A stretch of 64,000 nt of DNA from Pseudomonas grimontii. GTDB lineage: Bacteria; Pseudomonadota; Gammaproteobacteria; Pseudomonadales; Pseudomonadaceae. Under the pieces are notes generated by a model. That model saw nothing but the letters and a program-made list of their open reading frames with translations, was not told the DNA's origin and ran no database searches. This document shows positions 56,031 through 64,000 of the stretch, one piece after another. The DNA lies in the NCBI RefSeq assembly GCF_007858185.1, contig NZ_VFES01000009.1:202217-266216 (forward strand). The letters are read 5' to 3'. The position numbers and the translations under genes are program-made. Within the stretch, counting starts at the first letter, position 1, and each line of letters opens with the position of its first letter.

Positions 56031-56702
56031 ATGCAATTGATTATCTCACTGAAACATAGGTTCATATTCATCAAGGGTGTAAAGGTTGGTGGCACCTCAA
56101 TCGAAACTCACCTCTCAAATGTTCTCGAGGAAGATGCGGTAATAGCCAAGGTCCCAGGGGACTTGTTTCCATCTCATAAACATCGAAATTATCTTTCCCC
56201 TGACGGCACAGCTCAATTCATCGATCATATGTCGGCAACAGCGGTAAGATCCGTAATCGGAACTTGGCTGTATGAAAGACTCTACAAATTTGGCGTTATT
56301 CGAAATCCATTTGAAAAAATAATCTCGCTATTCGCCATGCATCATTTTGACAACCCCAGTTACACGCTCGACAAGGCGATTGCGGAGTGTGAATCAGAAA
56401 AAACATTGCTCTGTGATGGTGATTCAATGATCGTACACAGGGCCATTTTTTATGAGAGTCTTAACGCGCAACTCAAAGAAGTTCTTGACCAGTTGGGTGT
56501 TCCTTTCTCCGGAAATCTAACCTACAACGAACGAAGCGAAAGTCGGCAAAAACTTAAAAATCTGGAATTTCATCTCTCGCCGATACAAATACAAGAGATC
56601 CTGGAGAAGTTCAAATTCGAATTTGACCTGTACGCAGCTGCCGATCGTAGGATAGTCACACCTGAACCAGGCGTGAAGAAAATTGGCAGCAACAAATATT
56701 AA
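56031..56702 (+). CDS. Sulfotransferase (family 2 type)
   Basis: 223 residues if the ATG at 56031 is used (MQLIISLKHRFIFIKGV); a TTG three codons earlier is possible since the GGAG directly abuts the ATG. PAPS 5'-phosphosulfate loop KGVKVGGTSIE near 15 and 3'-phosphate motif GVIRNPFEKIISLF near 87 are intact, as in Sulfotransfer_2 proteins that sulfate carbohydrates. It should use PAPS from the cysC product. Cytoplasmic. Target sugar unknown. Confidence 0.85.
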   Translation: MQLIISLKHRFIFIKGVKVGGTSIETHLSNVLEEDAVIAKVPGDLFPSHKHRNYLSPDGTAQFIDHMSATAVRSVIGTWLYERLYKFGVIRNPFEKIISLFAMHHFDNPSYTLDKAIAECESEKTLLCDGDSMIVHRAIFYESLNAQLKEVLDQLGVPFSGNLTYNERSESRQKLKNLEFHLSPIQIQEILEKFKFEFDLYAAADRRIVTPEPGVKKIGSNKY

Positions 56703-57496
56703 ATCTGGGAAATCCTCACGTAAGTCATGAAAAGATTCGATTTTTATCAGGTCGGGAGCAAAAAACTTCCTCCCGCTCGAGATCAATAGGACCCGCCAAT
56801 TCGGGGGGTTGTTGTTGTCGCCAGCTTAGGATTGACCCAGTTACCGAAATCTCACTGACCCAGGCTCCTGCCTTGTGAAACATTACTAGTGTTGGATTTT
56901 TACCGATTGGTGTTGGGTCGGCGTGATGTCGGCCACTGAGTCATTTCGGCATTGGCGCCGACAAAGAGCCCTATACGTGGTTGCGCCACGTACTGGAGCG
57001 GTTGCCTCAGGCTTCATCGGTCGATGAATTAGCCTTGCTGCCGTGGAACTGTTCGCCAGAAATGTCACGGTAAACCGTTAACCCTTCGTTGGGCAGGTGA
57101 GGTTTATGGAGCGCATACGGTATATTTTGACCTTGCTAATAATTAATCGGTACTGCTTCGCGGTTCTGAGTTTTGTCGGCTGAGAACGTTACTTACGCCT
57201 TTGAGTTTTTGGGGCATATGCGGCTCCACCTGATGCCCCCTGACCGCCTCAGCTGCTGCTTGACTGATCCTTTTGTGAATTACGCATTTAGGGGAGGAGA
57301 GAGAACTGTTTTATTTGCCCAGTGTCCAAATGCAAGTGTTACTCGGTTGCCAGGAGTTTTGGTGTCAAATCGTAGTATAGGGTCGGCAAGGGCGGAGAAT
57401 GTGGTTGGAGCTATCTTTGATAGCGTTTCAGGTAGAAGTAAAAGGTTTTTTCTTTTACGTATTGTAGAATATGCCATTTTATTTAATAGGTGTTAT
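56703..57496. other. IS66 remnant and AT-rich stretch
   Basis: The IS66 remnant occupies 56946-57122. The remainder (56703-56945 and 57123-57496) is AT-rich. A long open frame from 57173 runs into the glycosyltransferase but its N-terminal part resembles nothing, so I leave it out. Confidence 0.5.
56946..57122 (+). pseudogene. IS66-family transposase C-terminal remnant with right end
   Basis: Reads FGIGADKEPYTWLRHVLERL then PQASSVDELALLPWNCSPEM and stops at 57071-57073, the C-terminal end of IS66 TnpC. The flanking GGTTTATGGAGCGCATACGG (57102-57121) is the IS66 terminal repeat. Upstream is lost. Confidence 0.85.
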
Positions 57497-58618
57497 TTGA
57501 AGACTCTACATTTTTATAAAACATTTGCAGCTAATCAGCATGGCGGCGTGGAGATGTTCATCCGGCACTTGACCCGCGCGACAAGTCAGCTGGGGTGTGA
57601 AAATGTCGTGTTATCACTATCAAAGGACGCAGTGCCGTGCATACAAACGACCGACTATCAATTGATTCAGGCGAAAGAGGACTTTAATTTAGCGTCGACT
57701 GGATTTTCTCTTTCTTCTTTTAAGATATTTTCAAAGTTGGCTCAGTCGGCCGACGTTATCCACTATCACTTCCCTTGGCCATTTATGGACGTGGTTCATT
57801 TTGCAACACGAGTTCAAAAACCTACAGTTGTGACCTATCACTCGGACATTGTAAAACAGAAATTTTTGAAGTGTCTTTATAATCCCTTGCAGAAGTTGTT
57901 TCTTGATAGTGTAGATCGCATTGTGGCTACCAGTCCAAATTATATTGAGAGCTCACCTGTTTTGGCAAAATATCGCCATAAGGCAAGTGCTATTCCAATT
58001 GGTTTGGACGAATCCATGTATCCAGAGCCTGAGGCTGATAAAGTTGCTGAGCTGCGCATGCAGCGCGGTAAATTTTTTCTGTTCGTTGGTGTTCTTCGCT
58101 ACTATAAAGGCCTTGAGTACCTACTGCAGGCCATGGAAGGAAAAGACTGGCCCCTGCTAATTGTTGGTGCTGGACCATTAGAGCAGGAGTTGATCAGCAT
58201 TGCAGTGAAAAGAAAATTAACCAGCGTGCACTTCATCGGCCAGGTGTCTGAGCAGGAGAAAGTCAACTTGCTCAAGGCATGTTATGCGGTGGTGTTTCCG
58301 TCACATCTGCGATCAGAGGCTTTTGGTATAAGCCTGCTTGAAGCTGCAATGTTTGGCAAGCCGATGATATGCAGCGAGATCGGTACCGGAACTAGCTATA
58401 TCAACCAAAATAATATTTCGGGATTGGTTGTTCCTCCAAGTAATGCACTTGCCATGCGTCTTGCTATGGAGCAACTTTGGAATCTACCTGAACTGGCAGC
58501 CGTGTATGGGGCCGCAGCTCGAGAAAGGTATTTGCAGGTATTCACCTCCCGCGGGATGGGGGAGGCATATATGGATATCTATTCCGCATTGGCTTCCAAG
58601 GGTACTAAAGAGGGTTAA
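57497..58618 (+). CDS. Family 4 glycosyltransferase (WbpY/Z-like)
   Basis: 373 residues if the TTG at 57497, preceded by AGGTG, is used (MKTLHFYKTFAANQHGGVE). That start fits the HFYKTF..GGVE motif common to A-band rhamnosyl/mannosyltransferases WbpX/Y/Z; the reading frame is open to 57173 but the extra part is not conserved. The GT-B fold ends with FVGVLRYYKGLEYLL and the nucleotide site SEAFGISLLEAAMFGKP. It likely adds a GDP-derived mannose or rhamnose. Plus strand, apart from the wzm/wzt operon. Confidence 0.85.
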   Translation: MKTLHFYKTFAANQHGGVEMFIRHLTRATSQLGCENVVLSLSKDAVPCIQTTDYQLIQAKEDFNLASTGFSLSSFKIFSKLAQSADVIHYHFPWPFMDVVHFATRVQKPTVVTYHSDIVKQKFLKCLYNPLQKLFLDSVDRIVATSPNYIESSPVLAKYRHKASAIPIGLDESMYPEPEADKVAELRMQRGKFFLFVGVLRYYKGLEYLLQAMEGKDWPLLIVGAGPLEQELISIAVKRKLTSVHFIGQVSEQEKVNLLKACYAVVFPSHLRSEAFGISLLEAAMFGKPMICSEIGTGTSYINQNNISGLVVPPSNALAMRLAMEQLWNLPELAAVYGAAARERYLQVFTSRGMGEAYMDIYSALASKGTKEG

Positions 58619-59097
58619 GGTCCATGGATGTTGGCTGAGACATGTCCGTTGATGGTAACCGATCCACGAACTACACCGACCTCAAGATAAGGCATTCTTT
58701 TACCCTGGCATCCCTGGCAAGCAACTGCACGGCAGTAAGGCTTTGTAGTCGCTTGCGGCAGTTCGACTAGCGCGGCAAGGCCGTCATGGACTTTCGGAAG
58801 TCCACTGGCTTAGGGCAGAGATAGACTTTTCGACTTTGACTTCGGGTCGTATCATGACAGGGCGAACGCCTGAAAGAGTCGGGAGCACAGCATCCGAGAT
58901 CAGCTAAGCGCTTTGAATGTGGGGATCATGGTGCACTTACGCGACTTTTACCGCCCTCGGCGAGTTGACATATTACCTGCTCGGCATCACCCAGTGTGTT
59001 CGGATAATAGGTCTCGAAAAAATTTAGAACTCTTACCGTAGGAACCAGGAGGTATCAAAAACAAATATTCAAGATATTTTAAGAATCAGATACCTAG
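58619..59097. other. IS66 scar and gene-free stretch
   Basis: The IS66 scar fills 58640-58855. From 58856 to 59097 I see no gene; the perfect palindrome ACCTAGCTAGGT (59092-59103) spans the wzt stop. Confidence 0.5.
58640..58855 (-). pseudogene. IS66 deletion derivative: TnpB start joined to TnpC end
   Basis: On the minus strand MIRPEVKVEK, then in a shifted frame CPKPVDFRKS and DGLAALVEL, is the N-terminus of IS66 TnpB. It runs on directly into SDYKALLPCSC, the TnpC C-terminus. So a deletion has fused the two with frameshifts. Dead. Confidence 0.72.
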
Positions 59098-59805
59098 CTA
59101 GGTGACCTCTTTTACAGCGCCATGGCTAAGCTCAAAAACTCTATTGCAAAACTTCGCAATAAGTTCCTCCGAGTGGGAAGCAAATACAAATATTTTAGCA
59201 GATGAGATCAACCCCTCCATACGAACCTTTGCCTTTTCCTGAAAGCCCTTATCGCCAGTCCCAAACATCTCATCAACCAGCAGAATTTCTGGCTGGTTTG
59301 ACGTGCTCACTGCGAACATCAGACGCATCAACATGCCGGAGGAGTATGTCCGGACTGGGGCATTCAAAAAATTCCCAAGCTCAGTAAACTCTTCGATAGA
59401 AGGCATCATTTTAACAACTGCCGATTTCGACATCCCGAGCAGCAGGCCGAGCCGAAAAATATTTTCATACCCAGACAATTCAGAATCCAGCCCCGCACCC
59501 AATTCGATGATAGTAGAAATTTTTCCTTGACTCGAAATACTTCCTTGACTCGGTGAGTAAATGCCCGCCATCGTGCGCAGAAGGGTGGTCTTACCCGCAC
59601 CATTATGTCCCATCAGCCCAACGGAATCGCCATCATTGAGCTTGAAGGAGACTTGATCCAAAGCCGTAACAGTCATTACTTCACCTGGATCACGGGACAA
59701 CAGCCCCCCCGTACCGACGTTCACCAAGGTTTTTTTAAGCGACTTCCCTCCTCCGTTATAAACGGGATATTTAATCGTCACATTATCGAATATAAGATGA
59801 GCCAT
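59098..59805 (-). CDS. wzt: Polysaccharide ABC transporter ATPase (Wzt-like)
   Basis: 235 residues. GHNGAGKTTL (Walker A), YSSGMLMRL (signature with the typical Ser-Gly-Met) and LLVDEMFGTGD (Walker B) are the KpsT/Wzt style. It lacks the C-terminal carbohydrate-binding domain of larger Wzt proteins, so export is probably not coupled to recognition of a chain-terminal group. The gene is two bases after wzm; together they move undecaprenyl-linked glycan across the inner membrane. Confidence 0.9.
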   Translation of the reverse strand: MAHLIFDNVTIKYPVYNGGGKSLKKTLVNVGTGGLLSRDPGEVMTVTALDQVSFKLNDGDSVGLMGHNGAGKTTLLRTMAGIYSPSQGSISSQGKISTIIELGAGLDSELSGYENIFRLGLLLGMSKSAVVKMMPSIEEFTELGNFLNAPVRTYSSGMLMRLMFAVSTSNQPEILLVDEMFGTGDKGFQEKAKVRMEGLISSAKIFVFASHSEELIAKFCNRVFELSHGAVKEVT

Positions 59806-59807
59806 TT

Positions 59808-60629
59808 TTAAATCCAGAATGAAATATGACGACGATGCTTGCCCAGCATGTAAAGCGTGAGTATCCCCCCTACGCAGAGGGAAACAATACTTACCTGATA
59901 AACAAAAGCGGGGGGCGTCACACCCATGATCGGGTCACGCACCAAGGTAATAAAATAACTGAACGGATTGAGCCAAACAATTTCCTGCGCCATTGCGAGT
60001 TGACTAGGGCGAAAAATTACAGGACTCAAGAAAAACATGAGAGGCATAATCGCGCCTATTATTTGTTCGGCGTCTCGAAAACGCGCCCCCACCAACGCAA
60101 CCAAGACAACAATCCATGCCAGATTAAAAACCACTAACAGCAAGCCTGGTATAATAAGCAAGTGCACGCAAGAGAGCTTAACACCAAAATAAGCGATAAC
60201 AGCTATGACTACAACGGCGTTATGGCATAAGTTAATCAGCTGTCGTAATAGCAACTGGAGCGGAAACACAAAAAAAGGAATTTTTATATTCCGAATAAAA
60301 TGTGCATTCCTTGAAAATATTGAAGGGGCCTCCAAAATACATCCAGATAAAAACTGCCATATGACCAAGCCCACCGTTAACGATGGAACCAATTTAACCG
60401 GGTCATCTTTTAGCAGCATGCTCCATAGAAACCCTAACCCAGCCACGCTGACTGCAGTACTGAGTACCATCCACCACGGACCTAAAATACTTCGACGGTA
60501 GCGCGCCTTAGTGTCTCCCCACGCGAAGAAAAATGCCATGCCGAATTTCTTCATGCTTTGCACTATATCGTGAAGACCTTCTCTGAATGGGAAATTCACT
60601 TTAATCGTAACGCTATGACTATCCGTCAT
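59808..60629 (-). CDS. wzm: Polysaccharide ABC transporter permease (Wzm-like)
   Basis: 273 residues with six membrane helices; the ABC2-type pattern WGDTKARYRRSILGPWWMVL near 35 (the conserved loop before helix 1) and ARFRDAEQIIGAIMPLMFF in the middle are typical of Wzm/KpsM. Starts MTDSHSVTIKVNFPF. The start overlaps the stop of the upstream glycosyltransferase by four bases. It forms the channel for the O-chain. Confidence 0.9.
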   Translation of the reverse strand: MTDSHSVTIKVNFPFREGLHDIVQSMKKFGMAFFFAWGDTKARYRRSILGPWWMVLSTAVSVAGLGFLWSMLLKDDPVKLVPSLTVGLVIWQFLSGCILEAPSIFSRNAHFIRNIKIPFFVFPLQLLLRQLINLCHNAVVVIAVIAYFGVKLSCVHLLIIPGLLLVVFNLAWIVVLVALVGARFRDAEQIIGAIMPLMFFLSPVIFRPSQLAMAQEIVWLNPFSYFITLVRDPIMGVTPPAFVYQVSIVSLCVGGILTLYMLGKHRRHISFWI

Positions 60630-61837
60630 TTAGCTTGACTACCTTTCACGTAGTTATCGGCTTGTGACTTGATGCTGAAGCGCGACTCGTCACAAAAAGG
60701 TCTGCTGGTCTTGCCCGACTTCAAAAACATTTTTGTCTTGAGGGCTATCTCCATCGTATTACCGATATCGAAGCGCTTAACGTTCCTATATTCAACAAGT
60801 TGAAATAACTCATCAAACGCGAACGATGCGGAGCACAACACGCGAGGAGACCGGTCTAGGCAGATTGAAGCAATACCTGAACCGTCTTGGCCATTTTCAT
60901 AGTACGGCAGCCACGAAATATCGACGGAGCCAACAACATCAAGGAAGTCACTATCATTCAGCTCCCCCATGAAATAGACACGCTTTCTTAATCTCTTATT
61001 TTTTAGAACCAATGCCTGCAAGTGCTCTAGGTAAGCGTCCGGATGACCATTCGATTTAAGTGTCTGAGGATGCTGACGCCCAAAAATCAAGAGCTTGTAG
61101 TTAGCGGGAAGTTGCTCCAACGCCTTAAGTGCATCAACGTGCCCTTTATAAGCGCTGATATAACCAAACATACCAATCAGGACATCTTCTTCGGAGAAGC
61201 CTGCGTCATGAATGATCTTATCGTAAGTCGCTGGATTTTCTACATAATTGATAGGCACCATCTTCAGCGGATGCACGTCAACATTGTCGTAGGAGAAGAA
61301 ATCCTGAATTTGCTTTCTGGCGCGCGAGGTATGCACAATCAGTCGAGCATTCGACCGTACAGAGTAGTCGATGATTTTCTTATTTATATTAATATGAACC
61401 TGAGCATACTTACCACCCAAGAGGTCTCTAAAACCGCCTTTGATGTCAAAATGCAGAAACTTCTTGATTGCTGAGCGAGCGCCCGATTGAGCCGACCCTA
61501 TCAACCGTGGTGAATGGAGAGTAACCGACGTATTTTTATTAGCTGAAAGCATTTTTCTGAAACGACTGGTGATATCATTTGGCAACGTACCGTAAAGGCC
61601 GGCTTCCATCTGAATATTAACGATGTCATAACTTTTTAAACGAGCACATATATCCGCAATATGGGCGTCAGCTTTTTTACGAACATCATGGTTGATCGAC
61701 TGAAGAAGTTTCAAGTCCAGCTCGACAACATCAACCTCAATGTCGGGATGAAAATATTCAACACTGTCATGGACGATGCGGGTGAATGCGGCATTACCGC
61801 AGCTCTCAGAATAACTTGAAACAATCGCCATCTTCAT
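60626..61837 (-). CDS. Glycosyltransferase (GT4-like) of the O-chain operon
   Basis: 403 residues from the ATG giving MKMAIVSSYSESCG; a weak GAG lies upstream, and a longer frame lacks support. GT-B type: N-terminal domain with VNIQMEAGLYGTLP, C-terminal domain with IGMFGYISAYKGHVDALKAL and LLIFGRQHP, ending DISWLPYYENGQDGSGIAS, the donor-binding Glu region. It starts eight bases after the epimerase stop. Substrate unknown; GDP-sugar made by the genes upstream is likely. Confidence 0.83.
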   Translation of the reverse strand: MKMAIVSSYSESCGNAAFTRIVHDSVEYFHPDIEVDVVELDLKLLQSINHDVRKKADAHIADICARLKSYDIVNIQMEAGLYGTLPNDITSRFRKMLSANKNTSVTLHSPRLIGSAQSGARSAIKKFLHFDIKGGFRDLLGGKYAQVHININKKIIDYSVRSNARLIVHTSRARKQIQDFFSYDNVDVHPLKMVPINYVENPATYDKIIHDAGFSEEDVLIGMFGYISAYKGHVDALKALEQLPANYKLLIFGRQHPQTLKSNGHPDAYLEHLQALVLKNKRLRKRVYFMGELNDSDFLDVVGSVDISWLPYYENGQDGSGIASICLDRSPRVLCSASFAFDELFQLVEYRNVKRFDIGNTMEIALKTKMFLKSGKTSRPFCDESRFSIKSQADNYVKGSQAK

Positions 61838-61845
61838 ATTGCTGC

Positions 61846-62793
61846 TCACCCGCGAACCTCTATTACGTTTTTCGAATACCAATCGTAAAGTCGCTCAATA
61901 CCGACCTTAAGGCTGACACGTTGAGTAAAACCCAGCAATTCCAGCTTGCTGTTGTCGACCACGCGAGATTTAATGCCCACCGGTTTATCAAGCTGAAACT
62001 GTATGTCGCCAACACCCGCCGCCTTGCAAACCAGCTCACTTAAATGCTTGATCGTGGTGCTCTGCCCACTTGAAATATTGACAAGTTCAGGCGTCGAACC
62101 TTTGTTCATGCAAACAAGAATAGCATCCGCGGCATCTTCGAAATGCAGGAAATCCCGCTCCGCGGAACCATCACCCCACACCATAAAGGGATCGCCTGTA
62201 ACTTTCGCACTATGGACCTTCATGATTAAAGAAGGGATTACATGCCCGGTATTATCGTTAAATCGGTCATTTTCGCCATAAAGATTGGTTAAGACACCGT
62301 AGGTATAATCTAAACCTTTAGTATCTTTTAAAACTTTAAGATAAGCGAAAGCATGCCGTTTTGACATGGCATAGCCAAACTCACCTCCGTGAGGAAGCCC
62401 ATCAAAAAAGTCGGACTCCACCAGCGGGATATTTTTATACGGGAATGCATACGAGGCAACGGTTCCTGCAAAAAATACATATTTCACAGGATGGTTATTT
62501 ATCGCAGCGAACACATTGGCGTTAATTTGCGAGTTCTCAGCCAATGAACGCATCTGATTGTCAAGATTACCTTGCAAACCGAATACGATAGAAGCCAGAT
62601 GCAATACTGCATCTGGCCGATGGTGCGCAAAATAATCGTCAACAGATCTGGAATCCAATAAATCCAGATCGTGTCTTGCGGGTGACAGTACGGTGCTATA
62701 TCCCTGACGGGCTAAAGCGGCGACGAGGGCTTTACCCAAGCCGCCCCCAGCTCCCGTCACTAGAACTGTAGAGTTCTGCTGGATCTTATTCAT
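61846..62793 (-). CDS. NAD-dependent epimerase/reductase, GDP-fucose-synthase-like
   Basis: 315 residues from the ATG giving MNKIQQNSTVLVTGAGGGLG (Rossmann motif). YxxxK catalytic pair in GYAMSKRHAF. The region HDLDLLDSRSVDDYFAHHRP, LYGENDRFN and VWGDGSAERDFLHFEDAADA are as in GDP-L-fucose synthase. The SSC stretch of that enzyme reads AGTVASYAF, without the epimerase Cys, so it may only be a 4-reductase (giving GDP-rhamnose or talose-type sugar). It overlaps the gmd stop by eight bases and so acts on the Gmd product. Confidence 0.82.
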   Translation of the reverse strand: MNKIQQNSTVLVTGAGGGLGKALVAALARQGYSTVLSPARHDLDLLDSRSVDDYFAHHRPDAVLHLASIVFGLQGNLDNQMRSLAENSQINANVFAAINNHPVKYVFFAGTVASYAFPYKNIPLVESDFFDGLPHGGEFGYAMSKRHAFAYLKVLKDTKGLDYTYGVLTNLYGENDRFNDNTGHVIPSLIMKVHSAKVTGDPFMVWGDGSAERDFLHFEDAADAILVCMNKGSTPELVNISSGQSTTIKHLSELVCKAAGVGDIQFQLDKPVGIKSRVVDNSKLELLGFTQRVSLKVGIERLYDWYSKNVIEVRG

Positions 62794-63922
62794 GGTGATT
62801 GAAATACTTGAACCCGTGTTTTTTAACCAACTCATCACGTTGCGCTTCTTTCATATCTTCGCGCATCATTTCCTGAACCAGTTCGTGGAAGGTCGTGGTC
62901 GGTGTCCAACCCAGCTTGTCTTTGGCTTTGGTAGGATCGCCCAAAAGCGTCTCTACTTCTGCAGGACGGAAGTAGACTGGATCAACCGCCACGATGCACT
63001 TGCCAGTGGCTACGTCGTAGCCCTTCTCTTCGACGCCCTTGCCTTCCCAGCGAATCGCGATATCAATTTCTTTTGCAGCAAGCTCAACGAATTCCCGCAC
63101 AGAATGTTGCTCGCCAGTGGCGATGACGAAGTCTTCCGCTTCTTCCTGCTGCAGCATCAGCCACTGCATCTCCACGTAATCACGGGCATGACCCCAATCG
63201 CGCAGGGCGTCCATGTTGCCCAAGTACAAGCACTCTTGCAGCCCCAGCTTGATACGTGCCAGCGCACGGGTGATCTTCCGGGTTACAAATGTTTCGCCAC
63301 GGATGGGTGATTCGTGGTTGAAGAGAATACCGTTGCACGCATAAATCCCGTACGACTCACGGTAGTTAACAGTGATCCAGTAGGCATATAGCTTGGCAGC
63401 TGCGTAAGGCGAGCGTGGATAAAACGGTGTAGTCTCCTTCTGAGGAGTTTCCTGCACCAAGCCATACAGCTCAGACGTAGACGCCTGGTAGAATTTGGTT
63501 TTCTTCTCCAGGCCAGTGATTCGGATCGCCTCCAACAAGCGCAGGGTACCCAACGCGTCAGAGTTTGCTGTGTATTCGGGCTCTTCGAACGATACTGCGA
63601 CATGGCTCTGAGCGGCCAAGTTGTATATCTCGTCCGGCTGAACCTGCTGGACAATCCTAATCAAACTCGAAGAGTCTGTAAGATCGCCGTAATGCAACGT
63701 CAGATCGTAGCCTTTAGCGTGTGGATCGGTGTACAGATGATCGATACGGTGGGTGTTGAACATTGAGGCGCGACGACGAATGCCGTGAACCTCATAACCT
63801 TTAGCCAACAAAAATTCCGCAAGGTAAGCGCCGTCTTGGCCAGTAATACCTGTAATGAGCGCTTTTTTCTTAGGGAAACTCTGAAAAAGACTTTCTGATT
63901 TGGCAAAATACCGCGACCCCAC
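62786..63922 (-). CDS. gmd: GDP-mannose 4,6-dehydratase with IS-altered 5' end
   Basis: Residues homologous to Gmd run from KKALITGITGQDGAYLAE to GFKYFNHHE and include TGITGQDG, STSELYG and YAAAKLYAYW (YxxxK). It converts GDP-mannose to GDP-4-keto-6-deoxymannose. The native start (normally MTKKALITG) is missing; at about 63873 the frame passes into the end of an IS5-type element. An in-frame GTG at 63922 inside the element gives an extension of about 19 residues; a TTG at 63988 is another option. So the protein may be expressed in altered form, or not at all. First gene of the O-chain operon. Confidence 0.8.
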   Translation of the reverse strand: MGSRYFAKSESLFQSFPKKKALITGITGQDGAYLAEFLLAKGYEVHGIRRRASMFNTHRIDHLYTDPHAKGYDLTLHYGDLTDSSSLIRIVQQVQPDEIYNLAAQSHVAVSFEEPEYTANSDALGTLRLLEAIRITGLEKKTKFYQASTSELYGLVQETPQKETTPFYPRSPYAAAKLYAYWITVNYRESYGIYACNGILFNHESPIRGETFVTRKITRALARIKLGLQECLYLGNMDALRDWGHARDYVEMQWLMLQQEEAEDFVIATGEQHSVREFVELAAKEIDIAIRWEGKGVEEKGYDVATGKCIVAVDPVYFRPAEVETLLGDPTKAKDKLGWTPTTTFHELVQEMMREDMKEAQRDELVKKHGFKYFNHHE

Positions 63923-64000
63923 CCACCGAGTTTCCCGATGAAGCAGATGACCTTCGCCGACGCCGAGTACGCTGGCAAGCGCAAGCAAACCCGCAAGGTG
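63873..64000 (+). mobile_element. IS5-family element, left end (runs off the window)
   Basis: Sequence homologous to gmd stops at TTAG (63870-63873), which fits the IS5 YTAR target, and GGAAACTCTGAAAAAG (63874-63889) looks like its terminal repeat. The transposase start is inside at 63938. The right end is outside the window. Confidence 0.7.
63938..64000 (+). CDS. IS5-family transposase, N-terminal part
   Basis: The ATG at 63938 opens a frame reading MKQMTFADAEYAGKRKQTRK, which I recognise as the start of IS5-family transposases (DDE type) common in Pseudomonas. It continues off the window. The orientation is away from gmd. Confidence 0.82.
   Translation, partial: MKQMTFADAEYAGKRKQTRKV

Noticed and set aside
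57173..57496. N-terminal extension of the family 4 glycosyltransferase
   Set aside because: The extra 108 codons resemble nothing and the conserved start motif begins at the TTG with its own ribosome site.

Overview
The window looks like a 64-kb piece of the chromosome of a fluorescent Pseudomonas (P. fluorescens group). Supporting signs are high-GC codon use, Pseudomonas REP palindromes, and several blocks I recognise from P. aeruginosa gene order: guanidinobutyrase, SnoaL-like protein, two transporters and a PA1414-type micro-gene on the left, and the SbrI/SbrR sigma pair with a PA3286-type ketoacyl synthase and HrpA in the middle. These assignments come from reading the translations; no database search was run.

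Layout. 1-8.2 kb: the 3' end of a guanidinobutyrate catabolic operon (gbuA, SnoaL-like protein, NCS1 and SSS transporters), an orphan small gene, a 40-codon PA1414-type gene, a LysR regulator divergent from a YbfB/YjiJ-type MFS carrier, and a second NCS1 permease whose 3' end overlaps the MFS gene. 8.3-19.8 kb: mostly core genes (DUF2177 protein, CvfB-like S1 protein, TorF-type porin, DUF6279 lipoprotein, DEAD-box helicase, MscS channel) with a copABCD copper operon. 20.0-24.9 kb: a compact five-gene cassette encoding a diiron oxidase-cupin fusion, a Rieske ferredoxin, an MFS carrier, an ATP-grasp ligase and a B3/B4 tRNA-editing-like protein. It looks like a small undescribed natural-product cluster, probably controlled by an Lrp-family regulator encoded just beyond it. 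25-42.2 kb: transporters, azoreductase, LysR, hydrolase, cyclophilin, ABC exporter, aquaporin, acyltransferase-like protein, porin, ECF sigma/anti-sigma, KAS III and HrpA.

42.5-45.1 kb: two adjacent unrecognised genes that share a repeated R(N/S)xWxxG-type module. They have Pro/Ser-rich N-termini, and the first has two PPxY motifs, so they look like secreted effectors. 45.1-51.9 kb: core genes again (aceK, MCP, two DMT exporters, CPBP protease).

52-64 kb: an AT-richer, scarred surface-polysaccharide region. It carries an FkbM methyltransferase, an O-acyltransferase, an APS kinase with a sulfotransferase (suggesting a sulfated glycan), two glycosyltransferases, an ABC-type polysaccharide exporter (Wzm/Wzt) and a gmd-led GDP-6-deoxyhexose module. 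Three IS66-family remnants, an integrase fragment, a probable endolysin fragment and an IS5-type element that has cut gmd from its native start mark it as a recombination hotspot. The genes would make, decorate and export a variable O-chain, unless the IS5 insertion has silenced the gmd-led operon.
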